From Streptomyces sp. CG1 (GTDB lineage Bacteria; Actinomycetota; Actinomycetes; Streptomycetales; Streptomycetaceae): 64,000 nt of DNA. Below the pieces are notes generated by a model. It worked only from the letters and a program-made list of their open reading frames with translations, had not been told where the DNA came from and ran no database searches. Position 1 is the stretch's first letter, and each line of letters opens with the position of its first letter. The translations under genes and the position numbers were made by a program. Location: assembly GCF_041080625.1 (NCBI RefSeq), contig NZ_CP163518.1:5704001-5768000 (forward strand), read 5' to 3'. Below, in pieces: positions 46,670-56,215 of this stretch.

Positions 46670-47331
46670 CCATCCGCGTACTGATAGCCGACGACCAGAT
46701 GATGGTCCGCGAGGGCTTCTCGGTCCTGCTGAACGCGATGCCGGACATCGAGGTCGTCGGCGAGGCCGTCAACGGAAGGGAGGCGGTGGAACGGGTCCGT
46801 GAACTCGCCCCGGACGTCGTCCTGATGGACATCCGGATGCCGGAGCTGAACGGCATCGAGGCGACCCGCGAGATAGTCGCCGCGGACGACGGGGCGAAGG
46901 TACTGGTCCTGACGACGTTCGACCTGGACGAGTACGTGTACCAGGCGCTGCGGGCGGGAGCCTCCGGCTTTCTGCTGAAGGACGCCTCGGCGCGCCAACT
47001 GGCGGACGGCGTCCGGGTGGTGGCGTCGGGCGAGGCTCTCCTGGCCCCCTCGGTCACCAGACGTCTGATCACGGAGTTCTCCCGCCTGGCGGAGCCCCCG
47101 CGGCTGATGCCGGCGGCCCAGGCGTCCTACGGCGAGCTGACGGAACGGGAGACGGAGGTGCTGGTCCTGATCGCGCAGGGCCTGTCGAACGCGGAGATCG
47201 CCGAGCGGCTGGTGGTGGCGGAGTCGACGATCAAGACTCATGTGAGCCGCATCCTGGTGAAACTGGGCCTCAGAGACCGCACCCAGGCGGCGGTGTTCGC
47301 CTACGAGGCCCGCCTGGTGACACCGGGCTGA
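46666..47331 (+). CDS. NarL/FixJ response regulator, pair 2
   Basis: 221 residues. Receiver domain with Asp55 in LMDIRMPEL, then LuxR-type HTH (ELTERETEVLVLIAQGLSNAEIAERLVVAESTIKTHV). About 70% similar by eye to regulator 1, including the DNA-recognition helix; the two may share targets. Start ATG overlaps kinase 2. Confidence 0.92.
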   Translation: MTIRVLIADDQMMVREGFSVLLNAMPDIEVVGEAVNGREAVERVRELAPDVVLMDIRMPELNGIEATREIVAADDGAKVLVLTTFDLDEYVYQALRAGASGFLLKDASARQLADGVRVVASGEALLAPSVTRRLITEFSRLAEPPRLMPAAQASYGELTERETEVLVLIAQGLSNAEIAERLVVAESTIKTHVSRILVKLGLRDRTQAAVFAYEARLVTPG

Positions 47332-47456
47332 CGGAGGGGTGGTGCCCTGGCCGGAGCACCGGAGGGTCCGCCACGAGGACCGCGGCTGAGCGCGTCGCAG
47401 GCCGTCGAGGGCCCGGACCCTGGTCAGGCGCTGGTCCGGCGGGTTAGCGTCCCGGT

Positions 47457-48680
47457 ATGGCTGGTTCCACCGACCCGAGCTTCGACCCCTGGGATCCGGC
47501 GTTTCTCGCCGACCCGTACCCGGCCTATGCCGAGCTGCGGGCTCGGGGCAGGGTGATCCGGTACGAGGCGACCGACCAGTGGCTGGTCCCGCACCACGCG
47601 GACGTCTCGGCGCTGTTGCGGGACCGACGGCTCGGGCGGACGTATCAGCACCGGTTCTCGCACGAGGAGTTCGGCCGGAGCGCACCCCCGCCGGAGCACG
47701 AGCCGTTCCACACCCTCAACGACCACGGAATGCTCGACCTGGAGCCGCCGGACCACACCCGGATCCGGCGCCTGGTGTCGAAGGCGTTCACACCGCGCAC
47801 GGTGGAGCGGCTGCAGTCGTATGTCCAGGACCTGGCGAGCGACTTGGTGGCCGGGCTCGTCCGCGACGGCGGCGGCGATCTCCTCACCGACGTGGCGGAG
47901 CCGCTGCCGGTGGCGGTGATCGCCGAGATGCTGGGCATTCCGGAGGGGGACCGGGGGCAGTTGCGGCCCTGGTCGGCGGACATCTGCGGGATGTACGAGC
48001 TGAACCCGTCGGAGGAGACGGCCGCGAAGGCGGTGCGGGCCTCGGTGGAGTTCTCGGAGTTCCTGCGCGAGCTGATCGCCGCGCGGCGCAAGGAGCCGGG
48101 GGAGGACCTGATCTCCGGGCTGATCGCGGCGCACGACGAGGACGACGACCGGCTGACCGAGCAGGAGATGATCTCCACGGCGGTGCTGCTGCTCAACGCG
48201 GGACACGAGGCCACGGTGAACGCCACGGTCAACGGCTGGTGGGCGCTGTTCCGCAACCCCGGCCAGCTGGCGGCCCTCCGCGCCGATCACTCCCTGATCC
48301 CCTCCGCGATCGAGGAGCTGATGCGCTACGACACCCCGCTCCAGCTCTTCGAACGCTGGGTGCTGGACGACATCGAGATCGACGGCACGACGATCCCGCG
48401 GGGTGCGGAGATCGCCATGCTCTTCGGTTCCGCCAACCACGACCCGGCCGTCTTCACCGACCCCGACCGCCTGGACCTGACCCGTACCGACAACCCGCAC
48501 ATCTCCTTCAGCGCGGGCATCCACTACTGCATCGGCGCACCCCTGGCCCGTATCGAACTGGCCGCCTCGATGACGGCCCTCCTCCAACAGGCCCCCACTC
48601 TGGCGCCGGCGGCGGAGCCGGAGCGCAAGCCGAACTTCGTGATCCGGGGGCTGCAGGGGCTGAGCGTCGAGGTGGGGTGA
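47457..48680 (+). CDS. Cytochrome P450 (CYP107-like)
   Basis: 407 residues. Heme-binding FSAGIHYCIGAPLAR with Cys358, ERR triad EELMRY...ERWV, and I-helix AGHEATVN (Ala where most P450s have Thr before the conserved Thr). Class fits CYP107/CYP105-type bacterial monooxygenases. No ferredoxin gene is adjacent. ATG 47457; convergent with the ABC permease gene (13-bp gap). Confidence 0.87.
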   Translation: MAGSTDPSFDPWDPAFLADPYPAYAELRARGRVIRYEATDQWLVPHHADVSALLRDRRLGRTYQHRFSHEEFGRSAPPPEHEPFHTLNDHGMLDLEPPDHTRIRRLVSKAFTPRTVERLQSYVQDLASDLVAGLVRDGGGDLLTDVAEPLPVAVIAEMLGIPEGDRGQLRPWSADICGMYELNPSEETAAKAVRASVEFSEFLRELIAARRKEPGEDLISGLIAAHDEDDDRLTEQEMISTAVLLLNAGHEATVNATVNGWWALFRNPGQLAALRADHSLIPSAIEELMRYDTPLQLFERWVLDDIEIDGTTIPRGAEIAMLFGSANHDPAVFTDPDRLDLTRTDNPHISFSAGIHYCIGAPLARIELAASMTALLQQAPTLAPAAEPERKPNFVIRGLQGLSVEVG

Positions 48681-48693
48681 GCGCCCCGCCCCC

Positions 48694-50265
48694 TCAGGAG
48701 GCCATGTCCCTCCGGCGCACGCCCGCGAGCCCCGCCGCCACCAGCACCGCGGCCAGCGCCACCAGGAGCGACACCGGCCCCCACTGCATCCCCCCGCCCG
48801 GCAGCTTGGGCAGGTGAGTGAAGGGGGAGAGGTCCAGGACGGGCCGGGGGGCGTTCAGGGCGGGGCCGAGCCAGCCGATCAGCAGGACCGCGCCGGCCAC
48901 GCCCCAGGCCGCCATGGCTCCCTGCGGCAGGACGCCGAAGAGCAGGACGGCGACTGCGCCGATGACCCAGACGGCGGCGACCTGGAGCAGGCACGCGCCG
49001 AGGACCGGCCCGATCTGCCGGCCGTAGCCGACGGCGAAGCCCAGCCCGGCCAGCAGCATGATCAGGGCCGAGCCGCCGAAGGAGATCAGCAGATGGCCGG
49101 ACACCCAGCGCAGTCGGCCCACGGCGGCGGCCAGGACCGGCTCGGCGCGCCCCGAGGTCTCCTCGGCGCTCAGCCGCAGCACCGACGAGACGACGTAGAG
49201 CGCGGCGACCAGGCCGAGCATGCCGACCATCGCGGCGAGGAAGGCGTCCGTCAGGCCCGGCTGGCCGCCCATCCGCTGGAAGATCTCCCGCGCCTTGGCG
49301 TTGTCGCCGACGAGCTTGGCCGCGCCGTCCGTCATTCCGCCGTACACGACTCCGGCGAGGAAGAAGCCGGTCGACCAGCCGAGCACACTGCCGCGCTGCA
49401 AGCGCCAGGCCAGCGCGCCCGCCGTGCCGAGGCGGCCGGCCGCCGGTCCCGGCCGGGTCGGCAGGAAGCTCATGCCGAGGTCCCGTCGGCCCGCCAACTC
49501 GTAGGCCACGGCGGCCTGGACGAGAGCAGCCACCGCGAACAGCAGCAGCACCCACCACCGTTCGGCGGCGAAGGCGCGCAGGTTCTCCAGCCAGCCGAGC
49601 GGGGACAGCCAGGTCAGGACCGATGAACCGGCGTTCGCCGCCGAGTCGCCCGCCGCGCGCAGGACGAAGGCCGCGCCCAGCAGCGCCGCCGTCAGGCCTC
49701 GGGCCAGCCGGGCGCTCTCCGTCAGCTGGGCGACGATCGCCGCGAGCGTTGCGAAGACCATGCCCGCGCCCGCCACCCCGAGCCCGAAGGCCAGCGCGCC
49801 GGCCGCACCCTGTCCGGCCAGCCCGGCGACGATCACGACGCCCAGGGCTGCGTTCGCGACCGCCGCCGTCAGCAGGGCCGCGGTGAGCGGGGCCCGGCGT
49901 CCCACCATCCCGGAGGAGACCAGTTCCTGCCGGCCGCTCTCCTCCTCGTCCCGGGTGTGCCGGACGACGACGAGCAGGCTCGTCACTGCGGCGAGCGCGG
50001 CCGCGTACACCCCGACCCGCCAGGCCGTCAGCGCGCCGAGCGAGTCGTCGAAGACCGGGCCGACCATGGCGCGCAAGGAGGTGTTGGTGGCCATCTGGTG
50101 CAGCAGATCGGCGCGTTGGGCAGGGGTGCCGTAGAGGGTGTTCAGTGTGTTCGGCATGGAGAGGACCATCAGCGCGTTCACCGTGACCCACACCGGGATC
50201 AGCAGCCGGTCGCGGCGCAGCGCGAACCTCAGCAGCGTTCCCGTGCCCGCCAGTTGGGAGGTCAT
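48694..50265 (-). CDS. ABC-2 type permease (polyketide-exporter-like)
   Basis: 523 residues with about 12 membrane helices arranged as two six-helix halves, as in bacterial antibiotic exporters (e.g. the family of TcmA/DrrB-like multi-TM permeases). Start ATG 50265 overlaps the ATPase stop by four bases. Interior: a long loop [18 protein letters not shown] resembles the conserved loop of this class. Works with the ATPase to export an unknown compound. Confidence 0.85.
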   Translation of the reverse strand: MTSQLAGTGTLLRFALRRDRLLIPVWVTVNALMVLSMPNTLNTLYGTPAQRADLLHQMATNTSLRAMVGPVFDDSLGALTAWRVGVYAAALAAVTSLLVVVRHTRDEEESGRQELVSSGMVGRRAPLTAALLTAAVANAALGVVIVAGLAGQGAAGALAFGLGVAGAGMVFATLAAIVAQLTESARLARGLTAALLGAAFVLRAAGDSAANAGSSVLTWLSPLGWLENLRAFAAERWWVLLLFAVAALVQAAVAYELAGRRDLGMSFLPTRPGPAAGRLGTAGALAWRLQRGSVLGWSTGFFLAGVVYGGMTDGAAKLVGDNAKAREIFQRMGGQPGLTDAFLAAMVGMLGLVAALYVVSSVLRLSAEETSGRAEPVLAAAVGRLRWVSGHLLISFGGSALIMLLAGLGFAVGYGRQIGPVLGACLLQVAAVWVIGAVAVLLFGVLPQGAMAAWGVAGAVLLIGWLGPALNAPRPVLDLSPFTHLPKLPGGGMQWGPVSLLVALAAVLVAAGLAGVRRRDMAS

Positions 50266-51164
50266 ACGGCCACCTCGGCGATGTCTTCCTGGTAGTGCCG
50301 CAGGAACAGCTCCTCCAGGGTCGGCGGGGTCGAGGTCAGCGAGCGCACCCCGGAGGCGCTCAACGAGCGCAGTACGGCGTCCAGTTGATCCGTGTCCACC
50401 TGGAGCCGGACCCGGTGGCCCTGTACGTCGAGGTCGTGTACGCCGGGCAGATGCGCCAGCCCGTTGGGCCGGCCCGCGAGTTCGGCGCTCACGCTCGTCC
50501 GCGTCAGATGCCGCAGATCGGCCAGCGATCCGCTCTCCACCGTCCGCCCCTTGCGGATGATGCTGACCCGGTCGCAGAGTTCCTCGACCTCGCTCAGGAT
50601 GTGCGAGGAGAGCAGGACCGTACGGCCCCGGTCCCGCTCCTCCTCGACACAGCGCTGGAAGACATCCTCCATCAGCGGGTCCAGGCCCGAGGTCGGCTCG
50701 TCCAGGATGAGCAGGTCCACGTCCGAGGCGAAGGCGGCGACCAGTGCGACCTTCTGCCGGTTGCCCTTGGAGTAGGTGCGGCCCTTCTTGGTCGGGTCCA
50801 GCTCGAACCGCTCGATCAGCTCGGCCCGCCGCCGGGTGTCGAGCCCTCCGCGCAGCCGGCCGTAGAGGTCGATGACCTCGCCGCCGGAGAGGTTGCGCCA
50901 CAGGGTCACGTCACCGGGCACATAGGCGATCCTGCGGTGCGCCTCCACCGCGTCCCGCCACGGATCGCGGCCCAGCACCTGAGCGGCGCCCGAGTCGGCG
51001 CGCAGCAGTCCGAGCAGCACCCGGATCGTGGTCGACTTGCCGGCGCCGTTGGGGCCGAGGAAGCCGTGCACCTCACCCGCCTCGACGTCCAGGTCGAGGC
51101 CGTCCAGCGCATGCGTACGGCCGAAGGACTTGTGGAGCCCGGCGACCGTGATTGCCTTCGTCAT
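50262..51164 (-). CDS. ABC transporter ATP-binding protein
   Basis: 300 residues. Walker [10 protein letters not shown] (37-45), signature [14 protein letters not shown] (variant of LSGGQ), Walker [14 protein letters not shown] and H-loop SSHI. Drug-export class with a C-terminal domain. Starts at ATG 51164. The start region faces the regulator gene and the palindromic operator. Confidence 0.92.
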   Translation of the reverse strand: MTKAITVAGLHKSFGRTHALDGLDLDVEAGEVHGFLGPNGAGKSTTIRVLLGLLRADSGAAQVLGRDPWRDAVEAHRRIAYVPGDVTLWRNLSGGEVIDLYGRLRGGLDTRRRAELIERFELDPTKKGRTYSKGNRQKVALVAAFASDVDLLILDEPTSGLDPLMEDVFQRCVEEERDRGRTVLLSSHILSEVEELCDRVSIIRKGRTVESGSLADLRHLTRTSVSAELAGRPNGLAHLPGVHDLDVQGHRVRLQVDTDQLDAVLRSLSASGVRSLTSTPPTLEELFLRHYQEDIAEVAV

Positions 51165-51184
51165 GGCTCCGAACGTACGCTTCT

Positions 51185-51200
51185 TTCAGAAATTTGTGAA
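51185..51200. promoter_or_regulatory. Palindromic operator between ABC exporter and GbsR/MarR regulator
   Basis: TTCAGAAATTTGTGAA, 14 of 16 positions palindromic, A/T-rich centre in an otherwise GC-rich genome, in the 73-bp divergent gap. Fits a dimeric winged-helix repressor site controlling both directions. Confidence 0.7.
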
Positions 51201-51237
51201 GTTAAGGAAGTGCATGAACCTCGGATAGGGTGAGGGC

Positions 51238-51741
51238 ATGACGGAGTCGAGGACAGGAACGCCGGTGCGGGACCCGGAGTCGGTCTCACGGTTCGTGGAG
51301 CACTTCGCGGCCCAGCTCGTCGAGGCGGGGATGGCGCGGATGCCCTCCCGGGTCTTCGCCGCCCTCCTCGCCTCCGACACCGGCGCCCTGACCTCGGCCG
51401 AGCTGAGCGAACAACTGCAGATCAGCCCCGCCGCCGTCTCCGGTGCCGTGCGCTACCTCGCGCAGGTACACATGGTGTCGCGGGAGCGCGAGCCCGGCTC
51501 CCGCCGCGAGCGGTACCGGGTGCACAGCGACCAGTGGTACGAGGCCCTCACCAACCGCGAGGCCATCATCAAGCGCTGGGAGGAGGCCCTGCGGGAGGGC
51601 GTCATCGGCCTCGGAGCCGACACCCCCGCGGGGCGCCGGCTGGCCGAGACGCTGGACTTCTTCGAGTTCATCGAGAAGGACGTGGCAGAGATGATGGAGC
51701 GCTGGCGCACCTATCGGGAGCAGAAGTACAAGCGCCCGTGA
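51238..51741 (+). CDS. GbsR/MarR-family transcriptional regulator
   Basis: 167 residues with a winged helix: DTGALTSAELSEQLQISPAAVSGAVRYLAQVHMV (recognition helix SPAAVSGAV) and wing EREPGSRRERYRV, followed by a C-terminal helical region. The divergently transcribed ABC exporter and the palindrome between them suggest it represses the exporter. ATG 51238; an SD is not obvious. Confidence 0.85.
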   Translation: MTESRTGTPVRDPESVSRFVEHFAAQLVEAGMARMPSRVFAALLASDTGALTSAELSEQLQISPAAVSGAVRYLAQVHMVSREREPGSRRERYRVHSDQWYEALTNREAIIKRWEEALREGVIGLGADTPAGRRLAETLDFFEFIEKDVAEMMERWRTYREQKYKRP

Positions 51742-51744
51742 GCA

Positions 51745-53256
51745 CTACCGCTCCTTCGTCTCCTCCAGCACCGTCCGCCCCAGCAGCGCATACCGCTCGG
51801 GTGCCCACCGCTTGAGGTACTGGGCGTAGCCCACGCCGGTCGCCGCGACCAGCGCCACCAGCCAAGGCGTCGCCTTGAGCAGGAGCGACCCGGACTCCGG
51901 CCCCGCCGCAGCGCTCATGTTGGACACCAGCAGCACGACCACGCCCAGCATCGCGATGCCCCCGGCGAGCGGAGCGGCGAACGTGCGGAACCAGTGCCGG
52001 CTCTCGGGGTGGTGGGAGCGGAAGTACACGAGCACCGCGAACGAGCACACCGCCTGGACCACCAGGATCGCCATCGTGCCGAGGATGGCCAGCAGGACGT
52101 AGAGCGCGTTGTACGGGTCCTTGCCCGCGATCCAGAACGCGGCGATCAGCACGGCGCTCACCACCGTCTGCACCAGCCCGGCGATGTGCGGGGAGCCGTG
52201 CCGCGCGTGGGTGCGGCCGATCGTGTTCTTCAGCGAGGGCAGGACACCCTCCCGCCCGAGGGCGTACAGATAGCGGGCGGCGCAGTTGTGGAAGGCCATG
52301 CCGCAGGCCAGCGAGCCGGTGATCATCAGCCACTGCATGACGTCGACGGCCCAGTGGCCGACATAGTGCTCGGTGGGGTTGAAGAACAGCGCGAGCGGGT
52401 TCGCGGACGAGGCCGCCTTCACGGCCTCGGTCTCGCCGTTGCCGATGATGGCCATCCAGGAGACGAAGACGTAGAAGACGCCGACGCCCAGGACGCTGAT
52501 CATCGTGGCCTTGGGGATGATCCGCTTCGGGTCGCGGGACTCCTCGCCGTACATCGCGGTCGACTCGAAGCCGACCCAGGACCAGAAGGCGAAGAAGAGC
52601 CCGAGCCCGGCGGACGTGCCCTTGAAGGCGTTGACCGGGTCGACCGGCGCGAGGGAGAACCCGTGCGGGCCGCCGCCGTGGAGGGCGACGGACACCGCCA
52701 TGGCCGCGAGCACGGTCACCTCGGTCCCGAGCAGCAGCACCAGCAGTTTCTCGGCGACGCTGATCCCGAACCAGGTGCCGGTCGCGTTGATCGCGAGCAT
52801 CAGGATCGCGAAGGCCCACCAGGGCACGTGCACGCCCGTCTGGTCCTTCAGGGTGGTCGTGGCGAAGGTCGAGAAGATGCCGATCAGCGCCGGCTCGAAG
52901 ACGACGTACGCGAAGGTCGCCAGCAGCCCGGAGGCGAGTCCGGCGGTGCGGCCGAGGCCGTACGAGATGAATCCGTAGAACGCGCCCGTGGACGTGATGT
53001 GCTTCGCCATGGACGTGAAACCCACGGAAAAGATTGCCAGGACGACCATTGCCACGAGATAGCTGGCGGGCGCCCCGATCCCGTTTCCGGACGACACCAT
53101 GAAGGGCACGTTGCCGGTCATCGCGGTGATCGGCGCGGCGGTCGCCACCGCCATGAAGACCACGCCGAGCAGGCCCACGGCGTTGGGCTTCAGCCGGTGA
53201 ACCGCTTCTCCGTCGGTACTGCCCGTCGCCGGGGCGACGCCCTCGTCCACTGCCAT
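51745..53256 (-). CDS. APC-family amino acid permease
   Basis: 503 residues with about 12-14 membrane helices; family traits: VATAAPITAMTGNVPFMVSSG (helix 1), GFISYGLGRTAG and FFAFWSWVGFESTAMYGEES. Transports an amino acid or amine by proton symport or exchange. ATG 53256 (MAVDEGVAPATG) has GGAGGGGG at the right spacing; a GTG at 53337 would add 27 His/Ser-rich residues without SD. Convergent end at 51745 with the regulator gene. Confidence 0.85.
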   Translation of the reverse strand: MAVDEGVAPATGSTDGEAVHRLKPNAVGLLGVVFMAVATAAPITAMTGNVPFMVSSGNGIGAPASYLVAMVVLAIFSVGFTSMAKHITSTGAFYGFISYGLGRTAGLASGLLATFAYVVFEPALIGIFSTFATTTLKDQTGVHVPWWAFAILMLAINATGTWFGISVAEKLLVLLLGTEVTVLAAMAVSVALHGGGPHGFSLAPVDPVNAFKGTSAGLGLFFAFWSWVGFESTAMYGEESRDPKRIIPKATMISVLGVGVFYVFVSWMAIIGNGETEAVKAASSANPLALFFNPTEHYVGHWAVDVMQWLMITGSLACGMAFHNCAARYLYALGREGVLPSLKNTIGRTHARHGSPHIAGLVQTVVSAVLIAAFWIAGKDPYNALYVLLAILGTMAILVVQAVCSFAVLVYFRSHHPESRHWFRTFAAPLAGGIAMLGVVVLLVSNMSAAAGPESGSLLLKATPWLVALVAATGVGYAQYLKRWAPERYALLGRTVLEETKER

Positions 53257-53403
53257 CGGGTGGCCCCCTCCGTGTCCGGTCCATGAGTCGTGGTGGGTCT
53301 CCGGTGCGTCCTGCTGGAGCAGGATGGTGGACGACACGGGGGCACGGGAAGGGGTCGGCGCGGTTAAATATTTGTCACCAGACCTTTAGAGACGCCGTGC
53401 GGG

Positions 53404-54243
53404 TCAGGAGGCCGTGGGCAAGGTGAGCCCCCAGGCCCCCTCCGCCACCCGCCACGTCCGCCGCCGTACCGGTCCCGTCACCGCCGCGTTCGCCCGGTAC
53501 CGGAAGTCCGCGCCGGCCACCGTCACCGTGTGCCCCGACGCCCGGTACGGAGTCGCCTCCGCCCCCACCGACAGCGGCCGTACCTCCACCCGCGCCAGCC
53601 CGCCCGTGCCCGGCGTCACCGACACCGCCTGCACCGGCTGGCCCAGGTCCACCACGGTCTCCCCGTCGACCTCGACCCGCAGCCGGGAGGGCCCCGGCGC
53701 CGGTACGGCGGGCAGCCGGGGCCGGCCCGGGGCGAGGGTGCGGACCAGCGAGCGGTACCAGGGCCGGCCCGCGGCCACGGGCACCGGTTCGGCGGCGGCC
53801 GCCCGCACCGGCTCCGGCGGAATGCCCAGCCCGCCGAGGACGACCCCGTCGCAGTCGTCGACCAGCAGATCCAGGCGTCGCTCGGCCCCGTCCAGCACGG
53901 CCCGCGCCGCCGCCACCGCGCCGCCCGGCACGCCCAGCGACTCGGCGAGCCCGGTGTCCCCCACCGGCACCACCGACAGCGCACATCCCGCCAGCTCCCG
54001 CGCCCGGTGCAGCAGGGTCACGGCTCGCACCAGCGCCCGGTCGTCCCCGACCACCACCAGCCTCCTGGACCCCCGTCGGCCCAGCGCGCGGGCGAATTCC
54101 TCCGGTCCTTCGGGCAGGCACACCTTGGCCGACGCACCCGCGCTGAGCACGTCTTTCGCGATCCGTACGGACTCCCCGTCCGTCTGCCGTGCCGCCGGAT
54201 CGATGATCACCAGCAGCTGTTCGGACGTCGCGAAAGTCGCCAC
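53404..54243 (-). CDS. Diacylglycerol-kinase-like protein with altered active site
   Basis: 279 residues, aligns with DAGK/lipid kinase catalytic domains (LLVIIDPAARQTDGES, then LVVVGDDRALVRAV and LSVVPVGDTGLAESLGVPGGAVAAA). However, the key GGDGT phosphate-binding motif reads VGDDRA and the PLGTGNDFA motif reads PVGDTGLAE. It is a conserved neighbour of purA in Streptomyces (from memory), often called a diacylglycerol kinase. GTG 54243 with AGGA upstream. It may be a non-catalytic or altered-substrate homologue. Confidence 0.72.
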   Translation of the reverse strand: MATFATSEQLLVIIDPAARQTDGESVRIAKDVLSAGASAKVCLPEGPEEFARALGRRGSRRLVVVGDDRALVRAVTLLHRARELAGCALSVVPVGDTGLAESLGVPGGAVAAARAVLDGAERRLDLLVDDCDGVVLGGLGIPPEPVRAAAAEPVPVAAGRPWYRSLVRTLAPGRPRLPAVPAPGPSRLRVEVDGETVVDLGQPVQAVSVTPGTGGLARVEVRPLSVGAEATPYRASGHTVTVAGADFRYRANAAVTGPVRRRTWRVAEGAWGLTLPTAS

Positions 54244-54285
54244 CTCGGTCCTGCCTCGCTTCCTCGGGTAGCATCTTTGTGCAAG

Positions 54286-54313
54286 AGCCCCTTGCGCTAT
54301 TGCGCCAGGGGCT
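54286..54313 (+). other. Inverted repeat in the purA leader
   Basis: AGCCCCTTGCGC-TATT-GCGCCAGGGGCT, 12-bp arms with one mismatch and a 4-nt loop, in the 197-bp gap between the DAGK-like gene and purA. A TAGCAT at 54269-54274 just upstream could be a -10 for purA, which would place this hairpin at the start of the transcript. Confidence 0.5.
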
Positions 54314-54440
54314 TCGTCTATTCCGGGGCATCCGGTCCGACGGTTGTGCGACCAACGGCGGTCGCTGTGGCACGCGGCGGTGAACCTTACGCCCACGCCC
54401 CCGACCTTGGACATGCCCCGCCCGGAAGGGGTGTACGCGC

Positions 54441-55724
54441 GTGCCCGCACTTGTGCTGCTCGGTGCTCAGTGGGGTGACGAAGGCAAGGGAAAGGCGACC
54501 GACCTGCTCGGTGGCTCCGTGGACTATGTAGTGCGATACCAGGGCGGCAACAACGCCGGCCACACGGTCGTCGTCGGCGACCAGAAGTACGCACTCCACC
54601 TCCTCCCTTCCGGAATCCTCTCGCCTACTTGTGTCCCGGTCATCGGCAACGGCGTCGTCGTCGACCCGTCGGTCCTGCTCTCCGAGCTGAGCGGTCTGAA
54701 CGAGCGTGGCGTCGACACGTCCAAGCTCCTGATCAGCGGTAACGCGCACATCATCACGCCGTACAACGTGACCGTCGACAAGGTGACGGAACGCTTCCTC
54801 GGGAAGAGGAAGATCGGTACGACGGGGCGCGGTATCGGTCCCACCTACGCCGACAAGATCAACCGCGTCGGCATCCGGGTCCAGGACCTCTACGACGAGT
54901 CGATCCTGACCCAGAAGGTCGAAGCGGCCCTCGACGTCAAGAACCAGATCCTCACCAAGCTGTACAACCGGCGCGCGATCGCCGTGGACCAGGTGGTCGA
55001 GGAGCTGCTGGGCTACGCCGCGCAGATCGAGCCGTACGTCGCCGACACCGTGCTGGTCCTGAACCAGGCGCTGGAGGACGACAAGGTCGTCCTGTTCGAG
55101 GGCGGTCAGGGCACCCTCCTCGACATCGACCACGGCACGTACCCCTTCGTGACCTCCTCGAACCCGACCGCCGGCGGCGCCTGCACCGGCGCCGGTGTGG
55201 GCCCGACGAAGATCAGCCGGGTCATCGGCATCCTCAAGGCCTACACGACCCGCGTCGGCGCCGGTCCCTTCCCGACCGAGCTGTTCGACGAGGACGGCGA
55301 GGCGCTGCGCCGCATCGGCGGCGAGCGGGGTGTCACCACCGGCCGTGACCGGCGCTGCGGCTGGTTCGACGCGGTGATCGCCCGCTACGCGACCCGCGTG
55401 AACGGCCTGACCGACTTCTTCCTCACCAAGCTGGACGTGCTGACCGGCTGGGAGCAGATCCCGGTCTGTGTGGCGTACGAGATCGACGGCAAGCGCGTCG
55501 AGGAACTGCCGTACTCCCAGACCGACTTCCACCACGCGAAGCCGGTCTACGAGACGCTGCCCGGCTGGTCCGAGGACATCACCAAGGCGAAGTCCTTCGC
55601 CGACCTGCCGAAGAACGCCCAGAACTACGTCAAGGCGCTGGAGGAGATGTCCGGCGCTCCGATCTCCGCGATCGGCGTGGGCCCGGGCCGGGACGAGACG
55701 ATCGAGATCAACTCGTTCCTGTAG
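54441..55724 (+). CDS. purA: Adenylosuccinate synthetase
   Basis: 427 residues. GTP-dependent ligation of IMP and aspartate. Hallmarks: [11 protein letters not shown] (P-loop, near residue 10), [43 protein letters not shown] and GFDAVI-like [17 protein letters not shown] 54441 at the expected position. Terminator 55754-55793 follows. Confidence 0.97.
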   Translation: MPALVLLGAQWGDEGKGKATDLLGGSVDYVVRYQGGNNAGHTVVVGDQKYALHLLPSGILSPTCVPVIGNGVVVDPSVLLSELSGLNERGVDTSKLLISGNAHIITPYNVTVDKVTERFLGKRKIGTTGRGIGPTYADKINRVGIRVQDLYDESILTQKVEAALDVKNQILTKLYNRRAIAVDQVVEELLGYAAQIEPYVADTVLVLNQALEDDKVVLFEGGQGTLLDIDHGTYPFVTSSNPTAGGACTGAGVGPTKISRVIGILKAYTTRVGAGPFPTELFDEDGEALRRIGGERGVTTGRDRRCGWFDAVIARYATRVNGLTDFFLTKLDVLTGWEQIPVCVAYEIDGKRVEELPYSQTDFHHAKPVYETLPGWSEDITKAKSFADLPKNAQNYVKALEEMSGAPISAIGVGPGRDETIEINSFL

Positions 55725-55753
55725 GCACCACCTGGCCAGACGGTGTGCGGAAG

Positions 55754-55793
55754 CGCCCGCCGGTCCGCCTTCGGGCGTGACCGGCGGGCGTTT
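55754..55793 (+). terminator. Terminator of purA
   Basis: Perfect 12-bp stem CGCCCGCCGGTC / GACCGGCGGGCG with a 13-nt loop and TTT. Confidence 0.92.
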
Positions 55794-55829
55794 CGCCGTG
55801 AGGGGCGCCGGGTGCGCGACAATCGGAAT

Positions 55830-56042
55830 ATGAGCCTCCGCCGGCAGACACTGTGCCGGGGACCGTACGGCGGTGAAGGCGGCGACGCCGACGGTACGGA
55901 CTGCTCCGACCCTGCGCTTTTCGAGGTCGCCCGGTATCAGCTGCCTCCGCTCCGCGTGTGCCCCGTGCATCTCGGCCCCGCCCTGCTGTTGGCGAGCAGG
56001 GTGCTGTGGCCGCCGGAGATCAGGCTTATCGGCCGTCTCTGA
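55830..56042 (+). CDS. Small conserved-type hypothetical protein, 70 aa
   Basis: 70 residues from ATG 55830. Contains three cysteines and a CPVH segment (LPPLRVCPVHLGPALLLA). Composition and a start close to the purA terminator suggest a real small gene; no SD, perhaps leaderless. Homologues occur next to purA in Streptomyces as far as I recall. No function can be assigned. Confidence 0.6.
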   Translation: MSLRRQTLCRGPYGGEGGDADGTDCSDPALFEVARYQLPPLRVCPVHLGPALLLASRVLWPPEIRLIGRL

Positions 56043-56215
56043 CACCGGCCGTTTCCTCAGAGTTCGCACGGGACGCACACTGACCCATCCTTGACCTGGA
56101 CATGACCTTTTCCTGGTTTCCGGCAATCGTGGGCGCTAGCAGCATCTACGCGGGTAGCCTCCGCACAGCACCGCCGCTGCTCGTCGCCAATCTCCAGCCG
56201 AAACAGGAGCCTCGA

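Noticed and set aside
56043..56215. PHO boxes upstream of the nucleotidase
   Set aside because: Would be expected for a phosphate-scavenging enzyme, but no direct repeats resembling Streptomyces PHO boxes (GTTCACC-like) were seen.
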